The translations under genes were made by a program, and so were the position numbers. Positions 1 to 11,793 of a stretch of DNA of 64,000 nucleotides are shown here, one piece after another. The stretch comes from an uncultured cyanobacterium. GTDB lineage: Bacteria; Cyanobacteriota; Cyanobacteriia; Cyanobacteriales; Nostocaceae. Positions within the stretch are counted from its first letter, which is position 1. Every line of letters starts with the position of its first letter. Location of the stretch: assembly GCA_903848645.1 (NCBI GenBank), contig CAINGU010000082.1, positions 124,001 to 188,000 of the forward strand, written 5' to 3'. The notes below the pieces were generated by a model. That model did not search any database. It was not told the origin of the DNA and saw only the letters and a program-made list of their open reading frames with translations.

Positions 1-1
1 T

Positions 2-1888
2 AACAGATTAAGTCTCAAAGATAATAAAGGTAATGTTTTAAAAACTAAGAAATTTCTCAAACAACTTACTGTCAAAGAAGTTAAAGGTGCTGATGTTCTT
101 CAAATTACCTACAAGGATACTAACCCAAAAACTGCTGCCTACGTTGTAAATGAGCTAATCAAAGTTTATTTAGAACAAAATGTATCTTCACGCAGAGCCG
201 AAGCAGCCGCAGCCAGGAAATTCATCGAAAACCAACTACCAAAAGCCGAATTAGTAGTCCGTCAAGCCGAATCAGAATTAGCAACTTTTAAAGAGCAAAA
301 TAAAGTTGTTTCTTTGCAGGAAGAAGCCACTAAAGGAGTAGAAGTTATTAGTGATTTACAAATAAAAATTAACGATGCTCAATCTCAATTAGCTAATTTT
401 AAATCACAATCTCAAGCAATTAGTCAACAATTAAGAATGCAGCCTGACAAGGCATTAGTAGTCACTTCTGTCAGCCAAATTTCTGGAGTCCAAGATATTC
501 TTAAAGAAATTCAACAGCTACAATCCCAATTAGCCAATAAACAAACAGTTTTACAGAATGATCATCCACAAATTATAGATTTACAAGATAAAATTATTTC
601 TTTAAATAGGGTTATTGATAACAGAATAACCCAGGCTGTAGGTAAAAATAACCTATCACCACAAAGTAACTTACAATTGAGTGCTTTACAACAACAACTC
701 TCTACTAGACTCGTAGAATTAGAATCTAACCGTAAAGGTTTAAAAAGTCAAGCTGATTCTTTGTTAAAGTTACAATCTGCGTATAAACAAAGATTGAATA
801 ACTTACCCAGATTGGAAGAAAATCAGCGGCAGTTAGAACGTAAACTACAAGCAGCACAAGCTACCTATTCTCTGTTGCTTCAGAAGCTACAAGAAAGTAG
901 AATAGCTGAAAATCAAAATTTAGGTAATGCTACTAAGCTATCCGACGCTCAAATTCCTGATGAACCTACTTTATCTGCTATGGTTTCCTATTTAAGTTCA
1001 GGATTACTTAGTATATTGGCAGCTTTGATTACTATATATATTTTAGAAATAAAAGATAAATCTATCAAGACTGTTGATGAAGCTAAAGAATTACTAGGAT
1101 TGACTTTGTTAGGAGTTATTCCTACAGCTATTAAGTGGAAAAGATCCTCTAACATTTATGAAGAAAATGAATCCTATAGTCAAAGGATTATCATTCGAGA
1201 TTTTCCTCGTTCTTCCATTAGTGAATCTTACCGAATGTTGAGGGCAAATCTTAATTTTATTAGTGCTGACAAAGAGTTAAAAGTTATTGTTGTCACCAGT
1301 TCTGTACCCAAAGAAGGTAAATCAACAGTAGCGGCTAATTTAGCTACAGCAATGGCACAAATGGATCGACAAGTTTTATTAATAGATGGAGATTTGCACC
1401 GTCCAGTCCAGCATAAAATTTGGGATTTGATTAATAATCAAGGTTTAAGTAATTTGATTTTCAAACACGAGGAAATTAGCAATACGATTAAAAAAGTGAT
1501 GCCTAACTTAGATGTTTTGACTTCTGGTATAGTTCCTCCTAGTCCTGCATCTCTTCTCGACTCACAGCGAATGGCTACTTTAATGGCAAATTTTGCTGAT
1601 AAATATGACTTCGTAATTGTTGATGCACCAGCTTTAAATGTGGCTGCTGATGCTGTTACTTTAGGACAAATGGCTGATGGAGTTTTATTAGTAGTTCGTC
1701 CTGGTGTCGTTGATTCTGTAAATGCTAATTTTGCTAAAGAACTATTAGCAAAATCTGGTCAAAATGTCTTAGGACAAGTGGTTAATGGTGTGATTCTCAA
1801 AAACGAACCTCACAGCTATTACTACTTTCAAGAAGAAGACTATTTACAAAAAATCAATCAAGAGTCTCAAGAACCTGTAAAAGTTTAA
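2..1888 (+). CDS. Polysaccharide-export tyrosine autokinase (Wzc/GumC-CpsD type), 5' end outside window
   Basis: Inner-membrane polysaccharide co-polymerase fused to a BY-kinase, controlling chain length in exopolysaccharide export. The frame is open from base 2, so the gene starts before the window; 628 residues are visible. In order: end of the Wzz-type periplasmic part with long coiled coils (about codons 60-310), a transmembrane segment near 985-1050, then a cytoplasmic P-loop kinase. Walker A (VPKEGKST) is at about 1306-1329, Walker A' (LLIDGD) near 1378-1395 and Walker B-like FVIVDAPA near 1609-1632. The C-terminus has the tyrosine cluster expected for autophosphorylation (SYYYFQEEDY, about 1814-1843). 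A TTG at 314 could be mistaken for a start, but upstream sequence in the same frame is clearly coding. Family assignment is firm; the polymer is unknown. Confidence 0.93.
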   Translation, partial: NRLSLKDNKGNVLKTKKFLKQLTVKEVKGADVLQITYKDTNPKTAAYVVNELIKVYLEQNVSSRRAEAAAARKFIENQLPKAELVVRQAESELATFKEQNKVVSLQEEATKGVEVISDLQIKINDAQSQLANFKSQSQAISQQLRMQPDKALVVTSVSQISGVQDILKEIQQLQSQLANKQTVLQNDHPQIIDLQDKIISLNRVIDNRITQAVGKNNLSPQSNLQLSALQQQLSTRLVELESNRKGLKSQADSLLKLQSAYKQRLNNLPRLEENQRQLERKLQAAQATYSLLLQKLQESRIAENQNLGNATKLSDAQIPDEPTLSAMVSYLSSGLLSILAALITIYILEIKDKSIKTVDEAKELLGLTLLGVIPTAIKWKRSSNIYEENESYSQRIIIRDFPRSSISESYRMLRANLNFISADKELKVIVVTSSVPKEGKSTVAANLATAMAQMDRQVLLIDGDLHRPVQHKIWDLINNQGLSNLIFKHEEISNTIKKVMPNLDVLTSGIVPPSPASLLDSQRMATLMANFADKYDFVIVDAPALNVAADAVTLGQMADGVLLVVRPGVVDSVNANFAKELLAKSGQNVLGQVVNGVILKNEPHSYYYFQEEDYLQKINQESQEPVKV

Positions 1889-5996
<4,108 letters not shown>

Positions 5997-6332
5997 GTGA
6001 ATGGGTAATGGGTAATTGGTGATAGGTGACAGTAGAAGATAGTTTTATCTTCCTTCCACAGGCTGTTCCCTGTTCCCTGTTCCCCGTTCCCTGTTCCCTC
6101 AAAATGAGCAAATCTGAAAATAAGTGTTACAAAATGTTAAGAGCAGTAATAAATGCTCAACATAATACTGGACAATATTTTGCGGGAGGTAATTGAGTTT
6201 TCCACCTGGTTTACACCAAATCCAGTCAATCTGGCTAGAAATGTAAACCCAGATGTAAAGTCACTACCAACCACATAAAGTCGTACCAGTTTAATCAAAT
6301 TCTGGTCCCATTAGTTTTGGAGGAATCCATTA
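5997..6332. other. apcE-apcA intergenic region with STRR heptamers
   Basis: Holds tandem heptamers of two kinds: GGTAATG/GGTGATA-like units right after apcE (about 5996-6030) and about five GTTCCCT/GTTCCCC units (about 6064-6101). The remaining 230 bases up to apcA are AT-rich and likely carry the apcA promoter. A GGAGGA ribosome-binding site lies just before ATG 6333. Confidence 0.6.
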
Positions 6333-6818
6333 ATGAGTATCGTCACGAAAGCCATCGTGAATGCTGATGCGGAAGCTCGCTACCTCAGCCCCGGTGAATT
6401 AGATAGAATCAAAGGTTTTGCTGCTGGTGGTGCTGCACGTCTTCGCATCGCTCAAGTATTAACAGAAAACCGCGAGCGCATTGTTAAGCAAGCTGGCGAC
6501 CAACTTTTCCAAAAACGTCCTGATGTTGTTTCCCCCGGTGGTAACGCTTACGGTCAAGAAATGACAGCTACTTGCTTGCGTGACTTAGACTACTACCTCC
6601 GTCTTGTAACCTACGGAATCGTTTCTGGTGATGTTACCCCCATCGAAGAAATCGGTATCGTTGGTGTACGTGAAATGTACAAATCTCTCGGCACTCCCGT
6701 AGATGCAGTTGCTAGTGGCATTGCTGCTATGAAGAACGTTGCTGCTACCCTGTTGTCTGCTGAAGACGCTGGTGAAGCTGGTTCTTACTTCGACTACGTT
6801 GTTGGTGCAATGCAGTAG
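6333..6818 (+). CDS. apcA: Allophycocyanin alpha subunit
   Basis: Phycobilisome core pigment protein that forms alpha-beta monomers and trimers with ApcB and carries phycocyanobilin. At 161 residues it has the full family length. The bilin-binding Cys sits in [13 protein letters not shown] (about residue 81), and the globin-like helices are intact through the C-terminal FDYVVGAMQ. The start is supported by GGAGGA about 9 bases upstream. It lies 67 bases before apcB, with which it is expected to be co-transcribed at very high level. Confidence 0.98.
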   Translation: MSIVTKAIVNADAEARYLSPGELDRIKGFAAGGAARLRIAQVLTENRERIVKQAGDQLFQKRPDVVSPGGNAYGQEMTATCLRDLDYYLRLVTYGIVSGDVTPIEEIGIVGVREMYKSLGTPVDAVASGIAAMKNVAATLLSAEDAGEAGSYFDYVVGAMQ

Positions 6819-6885
6819 GTTTTAGCTATTTTTTGGCTCAGACTGACACTGTAACAATAAGGTTGGAAATAAGGAAAAAACAACA

Positions 6886-7371
6886 ATGCAAGACGCAATT
6901 ACCTCCGTTATCAATTCTTCAGACGTTCAAGGTAAATACCTTGATACCGCTGCTCTCGAAAAGCTAAAAGGCTACTTCGCTACTGGTGAACTGCGCGTTC
7001 GTGCGGCTCAAACCATCAGTGCTAACGCTGCTGCTATCGTTAAAGAAGCTGTAGCTAAATCCTTGTTGTACTCTGATATCACCCGTCCCGGTGGTAATAT
7101 GTACACCACCCGTCGTTACGCAGCTTGTATCCGTGACTTGGATTACTACTTGCGTTATTCTACCTACGCTATGCTGGCTGGCGATGCTTCCATCTTGGAT
7201 GAGCGTGTATTGAATGGTTTGAAAGAAACCTACAACTCCTTGGGAGTACCCGTAGGCGCTACAATTCAAGCTATCAGTGCTATGAAGGAAGTAACCGCTA
7301 GTTTGGTTGGTCCTGACGCTGGTAAAGAAATGGGCGTTTACTTCGACTATATCTCCTCTGGCTTGAGCTAG
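6886..7371 (+). CDS. apcB: Allophycocyanin beta subunit
   Basis: Partner of ApcA in the phycobilisome core; 161 residues. The bilin Cys is in [13 protein letters not shown] (about residue 81) and the preceding GGNMY contains the Asn that is gamma-methylated in the family (Asn71). The start has AAGGAAAA upstream. It is followed by a 215-base spacer with a strong long-range inverted repeat and then apcC. The CpcS-type lyase needed for bilin attachment is encoded about 21.5 kb downstream in the same window. Confidence 0.98.
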   Translation: MQDAITSVINSSDVQGKYLDTAALEKLKGYFATGELRVRAAQTISANAAAIVKEAVAKSLLYSDITRPGGNMYTTRRYAACIRDLDYYLRYSTYAMLAGDASILDERVLNGLKETYNSLGVPVGATIQAISAMKEVTASLVGPDAGKEMGVYFDYISSGLS

Positions 7372-7416
7372 GAGTTAGCTTTGCACTTAGTGATGTAGGT
7401 GCGATTTTATTAAGGT

Positions 7417-7501
7417 CTGGAAATCAATCATGATTGCTAGAAGGTTCTCTTGCTGATTGATTGTAAGTGTTATCAGTCTAGTGTTGATGGTTGATTTCCA
7501 G
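7417..7501 (+). promoter_or_regulatory. Inverted repeat between apcB and apcC (probable processing/attenuation hairpin)
   Basis: Perfect 11-bp arms CTGGAAATCAA (7417-7427) and TTGATTTCCAG (7491-7501), with a smaller palindrome CAATCATGATTG (7424-7435) inside. The position suits the known situation in other cyanobacteria, where an abundant apcAB message and a scarcer apcABC message coexist. I infer that the hairpin stabilises the apcAB 3' end or attenuates read-through into apcC. Confidence 0.6.
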
Positions 7502-7586
7502 CCTTGGAAAAAATAATTAAAGATTTTCACTCAAGATATTTGAGATAAAAAAGTTTCCCAACCAATATCAGGAGATTTAAAACAAA

Positions 7587-7793
7587 ATGGCTCGTTTATT
7601 TAAAGTAACTGCTTGTGTTCCTAGCCTAAGTCGGACTCGCACCCAACGCGAATTACAAAATACTTACTTTACCAAGTTAGTTCCCTATGAAAACTGGTTT
7701 CGTGAACAGCAACGCATCATGAAAATGGGTGGCAAAATTATTAAGGTGGAATTGGCAACTGGTAAGCAAGGTACTAATACTGGTTTGTCTTAA
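7587..7793 (+). CDS. apcC: Phycobilisome small core linker LC7.8 (ApcC)
   Basis: Small linker that caps allophycocyanin trimers in the core cylinders. 68 residues, starting MARLFKVTACVPS, typical of ApcC/CpcD-type linkers over its whole length. A CAGGAGAT ribosome-binding site precedes ATG 7587. Last gene of the apc cluster, followed by an intrinsic terminator. Confidence 0.97.
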   Translation: MARLFKVTACVPSLSRTRTQRELQNTYFTKLVPYENWFREQQRIMKMGGKIIKVELATGKQGTNTGLS

Positions 7794-7830
7794 TTTCTAT
7801 AAATCAAACATTATTTTACTTTGATTTTAC

Positions 7831-7857
7831 AAGGGGTTTAAAAAGACCTCTTTTTTT
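7831..7857 (+). terminator. Intrinsic terminator after apcC
   Basis: A short stem (AGGGGT pairing with ACCTCT, one G-U pair) with a loop of A residues is followed directly by seven T. It lies 38 bases after the apcC stop codon and probably ends the apcEABC transcript. Confidence 0.75.
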
Positions 7858-8045
7858 GTGGATTAAGTTTTCGATGTTGCTGATTAAGATAATTTAGCTC
7901 ACGCAGAGGCGCAGAGTCACAGAGAGTAGGAGTTTAGTTTATCTTTTTTCTTATTTGATATTCCTTAGTATGAGAGATCGCCTGTGGTGCGATGCGCCAA
8001 TAATAAACTAGAATTAAATAACCTTAGCTAAAAATTCTCTCAACT

Positions 8046-8348
8046 ATGCTAACTGCTACTAACATTGGTACGCTAGTAACCTGTTCTCCAGATGTGAATA
8101 GTGGTCGTCCCGTGATTACAGGAACTAAAACTTCTGTAAGTCGGGTGGTTGTTCTTTACAAACAAGGTGCAAATGCTGAAGAAATTGCCCGTCGGATAAG
8201 TCACCTTAACCTTGCCCAAGTATATGCAGCTTTAGCTTACTACCACGCTAATCGTAATCAGATTGAAACTGAGTTAGCTGAAGCAGAGGCTGAATACTGG
8301 AATTTGGCAACTTTACATAGCCAGAAAGATAAAAATGCAGATGAATAA
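8046..8348 (+). CDS. DUF433 protein, antitoxin-like
   Basis: 100-residue protein of the DUF433 family, a winged-helix-like fold often encoded next to DUF5615 PIN-like proteins. Family features seen are the N-terminal RPVITGTKTSV segment and the EEIARRISHLNLAQVYAALAYY helix pair. Its end overlaps the next gene by 14 bases, so the two are translationally coupled. By analogy it would be the DNA-binding antitoxin of a VapBC-like pair. The C-terminus is acidic and coiled. The family is well recognised; the antitoxin role is inferred from the context. Confidence 0.8.
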   Translation: MLTATNIGTLVTCSPDVNSGRPVITGTKTSVSRVVVLYKQGANAEEIARRISHLNLAQVYAALAYYHANRNQIETELAEAEAEYWNLATLHSQKDKNADE

Positions 8349-8706
8349 AATCCGGCTATATATTGACGAAGATTCTATGGATGAAGATTTTGTTCAAGCT
8401 TTGCGTTCCCGCAATCTAGATGTATTAACAGTTGCAGATGTGGGAATGTTGTACAAATCAGATTCAGAACAGCTAACTTGGGCTAAGGAAAACAACCGAG
8501 TTATATTTAGTTTTAACGCCAGAGACTTTTACCAGATTCATACTACTTTGCTGGAAGAAGGTTTATCTCATGCTGGAATAATTTTAGCACCACAACAAAG
8601 ATACGGAATTGGCAAATTAATGCGCGGGGTTTTACGATTGATTAATACAAAATCAGCAGAAGATATGCAGGGGCAAGTAGAATTTTTAAGTAACTGGGTT
8701 TATTAA
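8335..8706 (+). CDS. DUF5615 PIN-like protein, putative toxin of the pair
   Basis: 123-residue PIN-like (putative RNase) protein. The conserved acidic N-terminus LYIDEDSMDEDFVQALR and the central FSFNARDF segment are typical of DUF5615, where the acidic residues would bind metal. It starts inside the upstream DUF433 gene; ATG 8335 or ATG 8341 (MNKIRLYIDED) are both possible. The pair sits alone between the apc operon and a convergent gene. Nuclease activity and toxicity are inferred from the PIN superfamily. Confidence 0.78.
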   Translation: MQMNKIRLYIDEDSMDEDFVQALRSRNLDVLTVADVGMLYKSDSEQLTWAKENNRVIFSFNARDFYQIHTTLLEEGLSHAGIILAPQQRYGIGKLMRGVLRLINTKSAEDMQGQVEFLSNWVY

Positions 8707-8735
8707 TTATGTCAGTTTTTATATTCAGTTATACA

Positions 8736-8766
8736 AAAATGGGATGAGCTTTTATGCCCATCCCTA
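8736..8766 (-). terminator. Convergent hairpin terminator
   Basis: Arms GGGATGAGC and GCCCATCCC (one mismatch) around a TTTTAT-type loop. On the minus strand the stem is followed by a T-rich run, so it should end the Spy-like gene. It may also stop read-through from the DUF5615 gene on the plus strand. Confidence 0.6.
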
Positions 8767-8796
8767 ATTGATTAATCCTATTTAAATAGTTGAGAA

Positions 8797-9309
8797 TTAT
8801 TGAGGTTTATTTTGTTGACGACGAGAACGCATATCTTCCCGGAATTTCTTCATTTGTGCTTGCTGTTCAGGAGTCAACACAGCTTGCATTTGTTGTTTTG
8901 ATGACTCTCTGATTTTTTTAATTTGATCTTTTTGTGCTGGAGTTAAGTCTAAAGAAGCAAAAATATCACCCCTCTTCCCACGTCCTTCTCGATGTTGCTC
9001 TTGTCCTTGTTGCCCTTGTGCTTTTCTCTCTTGACGTTGAGTCTTACGTTCTGCCATTGCAGCTTGTAATTTGGTCTTTTGTTCGGGAGTCAAAACAGCT
9101 TCAATTTGGGTGCGGGTACTGCTGGCAATTTCCTGCATTTTAGTTTTTTGTTCGGGAGTCAAATTCAACTTTTGGAATTGACCTTTTTTGTGCCATTCCT
9201 TACCAGGTTGCGGTGAGGATGAATTTTGTTGTGCTTGAACTGCAAAGGGAGTTGCGATTAAAGTTAAAGCCAGAGTACCAGCAATCAGTGATAATGTCTT
9301 AAGTTTCAT
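8797..9309 (-). CDS. Spy/CpxP-like periplasmic protein (LTxxQ motifs)
   Basis: Exported, highly charged helical protein of about 170 residues. An N-terminal signal peptide (MKLKTLSLIAG...) ends near AVQA-QQ. The mature part has four LTPEQ/LTPAQ motifs arranged as two tandem units, the signature of the Spy/CpxP family of envelope-stress chaperones and metal sensors. The start is placed at ATG 9309 because it directly begins the signal peptide; an in-frame upstream start at 9375 would add 22 residues that spoil it. Neighbours are a TetR regulator and an exporter, consistent with an envelope-stress role, which is inferred. Confidence 0.82.
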   Translation of the reverse strand: MKLKTLSLIAGTLALTLIATPFAVQAQQNSSSPQPGKEWHKKGQFQKLNLTPEQKTKMQEIASSTRTQIEAVLTPEQKTKLQAAMAERKTQRQERKAQGQQGQEQHREGRGKRGDIFASLDLTPAQKDQIKKIRESSKQQMQAVLTPEQQAQMKKFREDMRSRRQQNKPQ

Positions 9310-9465
9310 AATTAACTCTTGGTTATTTCGGTTTTCTATGCTTTTATCATAGAGACTAATACCCAGTAACGACATGAGGCAAAAGTCACGTCTACTCCCA
9401 TTACTTTAGTCATGACATTAGTATTCAGATATTGTTAAGTATCCTAGAGAACTACTAAAACAAGT

Positions 9466-10098
9466 CTACTGTTTTGTATGAGCGAGTATCAAATTCATCA
9501 AGCTGTCTAAAATGCGATCGCGTGATAAAGGCATCATTTCCTTGCCATACAGCATTTCTTGCACCATCATATAACCCACCAGCGAACCAAAAAATATTTG
9601 CGCTGTTGCTTCTGCATCAGTAATGCCTAATTCTGGATGAAGTACAAAATATTGACTCAGCAAATACCGACCACTCTGAATTACAGTTTGAGTATAAAGT
9701 TTTGCTAGTTCTGGAAAACGCTGTGACTCAGTGATAATGAGGCGAAATAGTGCGAGATAATCGGGATTTTCAGCCACTTTCGTTAAATAAGTTTCTGCTA
9801 CTTCCCGCAGTAAAATTGCTGGTTCACCATGCAAATCTTCTGCACAAAATATACCGCTAAAATTAGCAATTGTTACCCGTTCTATTAATGCTTTGAATAG
9901 TCCTTCCTTATCTTGAAAGTGACTATATATAGTTTGCTTGGAAACTCCTGCTTCTGCACTTACCCGATCCATACTAGTTCCAGCATAACCATCTCTCAAG
10001 AATACCCGCATAGCCCCTTCTAAGATTTGCTCTTGCTTTTGAGTTATCGCAGGGAGGGAAAATAATGTTTCAGATTGAGAAGCAGAAGTTTTCGACAT
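9466..10098 (-). CDS. TetR/AcrR family transcriptional repressor
   Basis: 210 residues. The N-terminal TetR helix-turn-helix (about residues 20-66) includes TSMDRVSAEAGVSKQT-IYSHF; the C-terminal helical ligand domain includes AETYLTKVAENPDYLALFR. It is divergent from the HlyD-ABC exporter operon, and a 21-bp palindrome lies in the shared promoter region. In Enterobacteria the CecR (YbiH) TetR protein sits with the ybhGFSR exporter, and the same logic (TetR, membrane fusion protein, double ATPase, permease) appears here. The inducer is unknown. Confidence 0.92.
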   Translation of the reverse strand: MSKTSASQSETLFSLPAITQKQEQILEGAMRVFLRDGYAGTSMDRVSAEAGVSKQTIYSHFQDKEGLFKALIERVTIANFSGIFCAEDLHGEPAILLREVAETYLTKVAENPDYLALFRLIITESQRFPELAKLYTQTVIQSGRYLLSQYFVLHPELGITDAEATAQIFFGSLVGYMMVQEMLYGKEMMPLSRDRILDSLMNLILAHTKQ

Positions 10099-10197
10099 GG
10101 ATTTTAGATTTTTCTACTTGATCTAGGTTATTGATTTAGTATAAATTTACATATAATCTTCATCAATTATTTGAAAGTAAATTTTTTGGCATATCTC

Positions 10198-10227
10198 TTG
10201 CTTTATCATACTAGACGGTCTAGTATG
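10198..10227 (+). promoter_or_regulatory. Exporter promoter with TetR operator palindrome
   Basis: The perfect palindrome at 10207-10227 has arms CATACTAGAC and GTCTAGTATG around a single central G, a typical TetR-family operator. A sigma70-like promoter overlaps it: TTGCTT at 10198-10203, a 17-base spacer, and TAGTAT at 10221-10226, reading toward the HlyD gene at 10272. Bound repressor would cover the spacer and -10 box. The inference that the adjacent TetR protein binds here rests on position and symmetry. Confidence 0.75.
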
Positions 10228-10271
10228 TGTTCTAAAATAGAGAGATATTTCTAAATTTCCAGGGTGCTACT

Positions 10272-11651
10272 ATGTCTGAAACTGCGCCAACATCTCCAGA
10301 CAATTTTACAAATGCTTCTATACCACCATCTAAGCAGCAAAAGGGTAAAAAACCAATTCCTTTGTTGTTAGGGTTGTTAGTTATAGGAGGTGGTCTTGGC
10401 TATATAGTGTGGCAAAATCAACCTCAAGGGGCAGTAGATATACTGAAGCTGAGTGGCAGAATTGAAGGTTACGAAACCGAAATCGGGATTAAGCGTTCGG
10501 GCAGAATTGAGTCAATTGCTGTGCGAGAAGGGGCTTATGTCAAAAAAGGACAAGAATTAGTTAAACTGGATGACAGTAATGATCAACTGTTACAGGAACA
10601 ATTAAGAGGAACTGAAGCACGGATAACATCTGCTGAATCTGATGAACAGCAAGCAATGGCAGATGTAGATACAGCCCAAAGTCAACTTGAACAAATTAAT
10701 AGTCAAATTAGTGAAGCAAAACTAAATTTACAGCAGTCTCAAGGGGATACCCAGGGAAGAATTCAACAGGCAAAATCCAATGTAGCGGCAGCTAAAGCTC
10801 AATTATTGCAAGCACAAGCCCAAGTGAAGCAAACACAGGCAGAAGTGCAATTAGCGAGAATAAACCGCGATCGCTATAGCCAGCTTATCAAAGAAGGTGC
10901 GATTAATCAACAACAATTTGACCAATCACAAACTACATTAGACACAGCTATAGCCACCCTAGAAGCCCGTCAAGCCGCGGTAAATGCGGCACGAGAACAA
11001 TTAGGTGCTATCCAAGGGGCATTAACCCAAACCAAAACCACAGGCTTTAATCCTGGTATTCGCAACGCTCAATTAGAAGCATTAAACAGAAAAAAAGACC
11101 AAAGTTTTGCTCAACTAAAATCTGCTCAAGCTAAAGTCAGATCGGCTGATGCTAAAGTTAGAGATGCCTTAGCATCAAAACAGCAAATCTCCACCCAGAT
11201 CAAAGACTCAAAAAAAGATTTAAATGTTGTGAGTCCTTTAGATGGGGTAATAACTGCCCGCAGTGTTGAACCTGGTACAGTAGTTAGCAGTCAAACCAAA
11301 ATTTTAACAATAGTTGATCCCAAAAATATATATCTGCGGGGTTTTATTCCTGAAGGTGATATTGGCAAAGTTCGATTAGGACAAACTACTAAAATCTTCC
11401 TTGATTCTGCACCGGAAAAACCGCTAAATGGTAAAGTAATTTCTATTGATCCTCAAGCTTCTTTTACACCAGAAAATATTTACTTTCAAAAAGATCGGGT
11501 GAGACAAGTAATAGGAGTTCGCATTCAAGTAGAAAATCCTCAAGGTTGTTTTAATCCTGAAAATCCCTATAAGGAATCAGATTTACCCTGCGCTAAAATT
11601 GGAATGCCGGCAGATGCGGAAATTAGGTTACAGGAAATAGGTAAAAGTTAA
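10272..11651 (+). CDS. HlyD/YbhG-type membrane fusion protein of an ABC exporter
   Basis: 459-residue periplasmic adaptor. One N-terminal transmembrane anchor (PIPLLLGLLVIGGG, about residues 36-54) is followed by the first half of a biotinyl-lipoyl domain (GRIESIAVREGAYVKKGQELV). A long Gln/Ala-rich coiled-coil hairpin spans about residues 110-310, then the second lipoyl half (VVSPLDGVITARSVEPG) and a beta-barrel. First gene of the operon downstream of the TetR operator. It would link the inner-membrane ABC transporter to an outer-membrane channel, which is not encoded here. Confidence 0.92.
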   Translation: MSETAPTSPDNFTNASIPPSKQQKGKKPIPLLLGLLVIGGGLGYIVWQNQPQGAVDILKLSGRIEGYETEIGIKRSGRIESIAVREGAYVKKGQELVKLDDSNDQLLQEQLRGTEARITSAESDEQQAMADVDTAQSQLEQINSQISEAKLNLQQSQGDTQGRIQQAKSNVAAAKAQLLQAQAQVKQTQAEVQLARINRDRYSQLIKEGAINQQQFDQSQTTLDTAIATLEARQAAVNAAREQLGAIQGALTQTKTTGFNPGIRNAQLEALNRKKDQSFAQLKSAQAKVRSADAKVRDALASKQQISTQIKDSKKDLNVVSPLDGVITARSVEPGTVVSSQTKILTIVDPKNIYLRGFIPEGDIGKVRLGQTTKIFLDSAPEKPLNGKVISIDPQASFTPENIYFQKDRVRQVIGVRIQVENPQGCFNPENPYKESDLPCAKIGMPADAEIRLQEIGKS

Positions 11652-11793
11652 GTTTTGGGAAGATAAATGAACCACGAAGGAGCGAAGAACACGTTCGCGC
11701 AGCGTCCCGAAGGGATAGGAAGAAAGGAAGAAGATTATTGATCTTTTATTGGTAATAGAGTATAAGTTAGGAATTTTGTATAAAGAAAGAATT

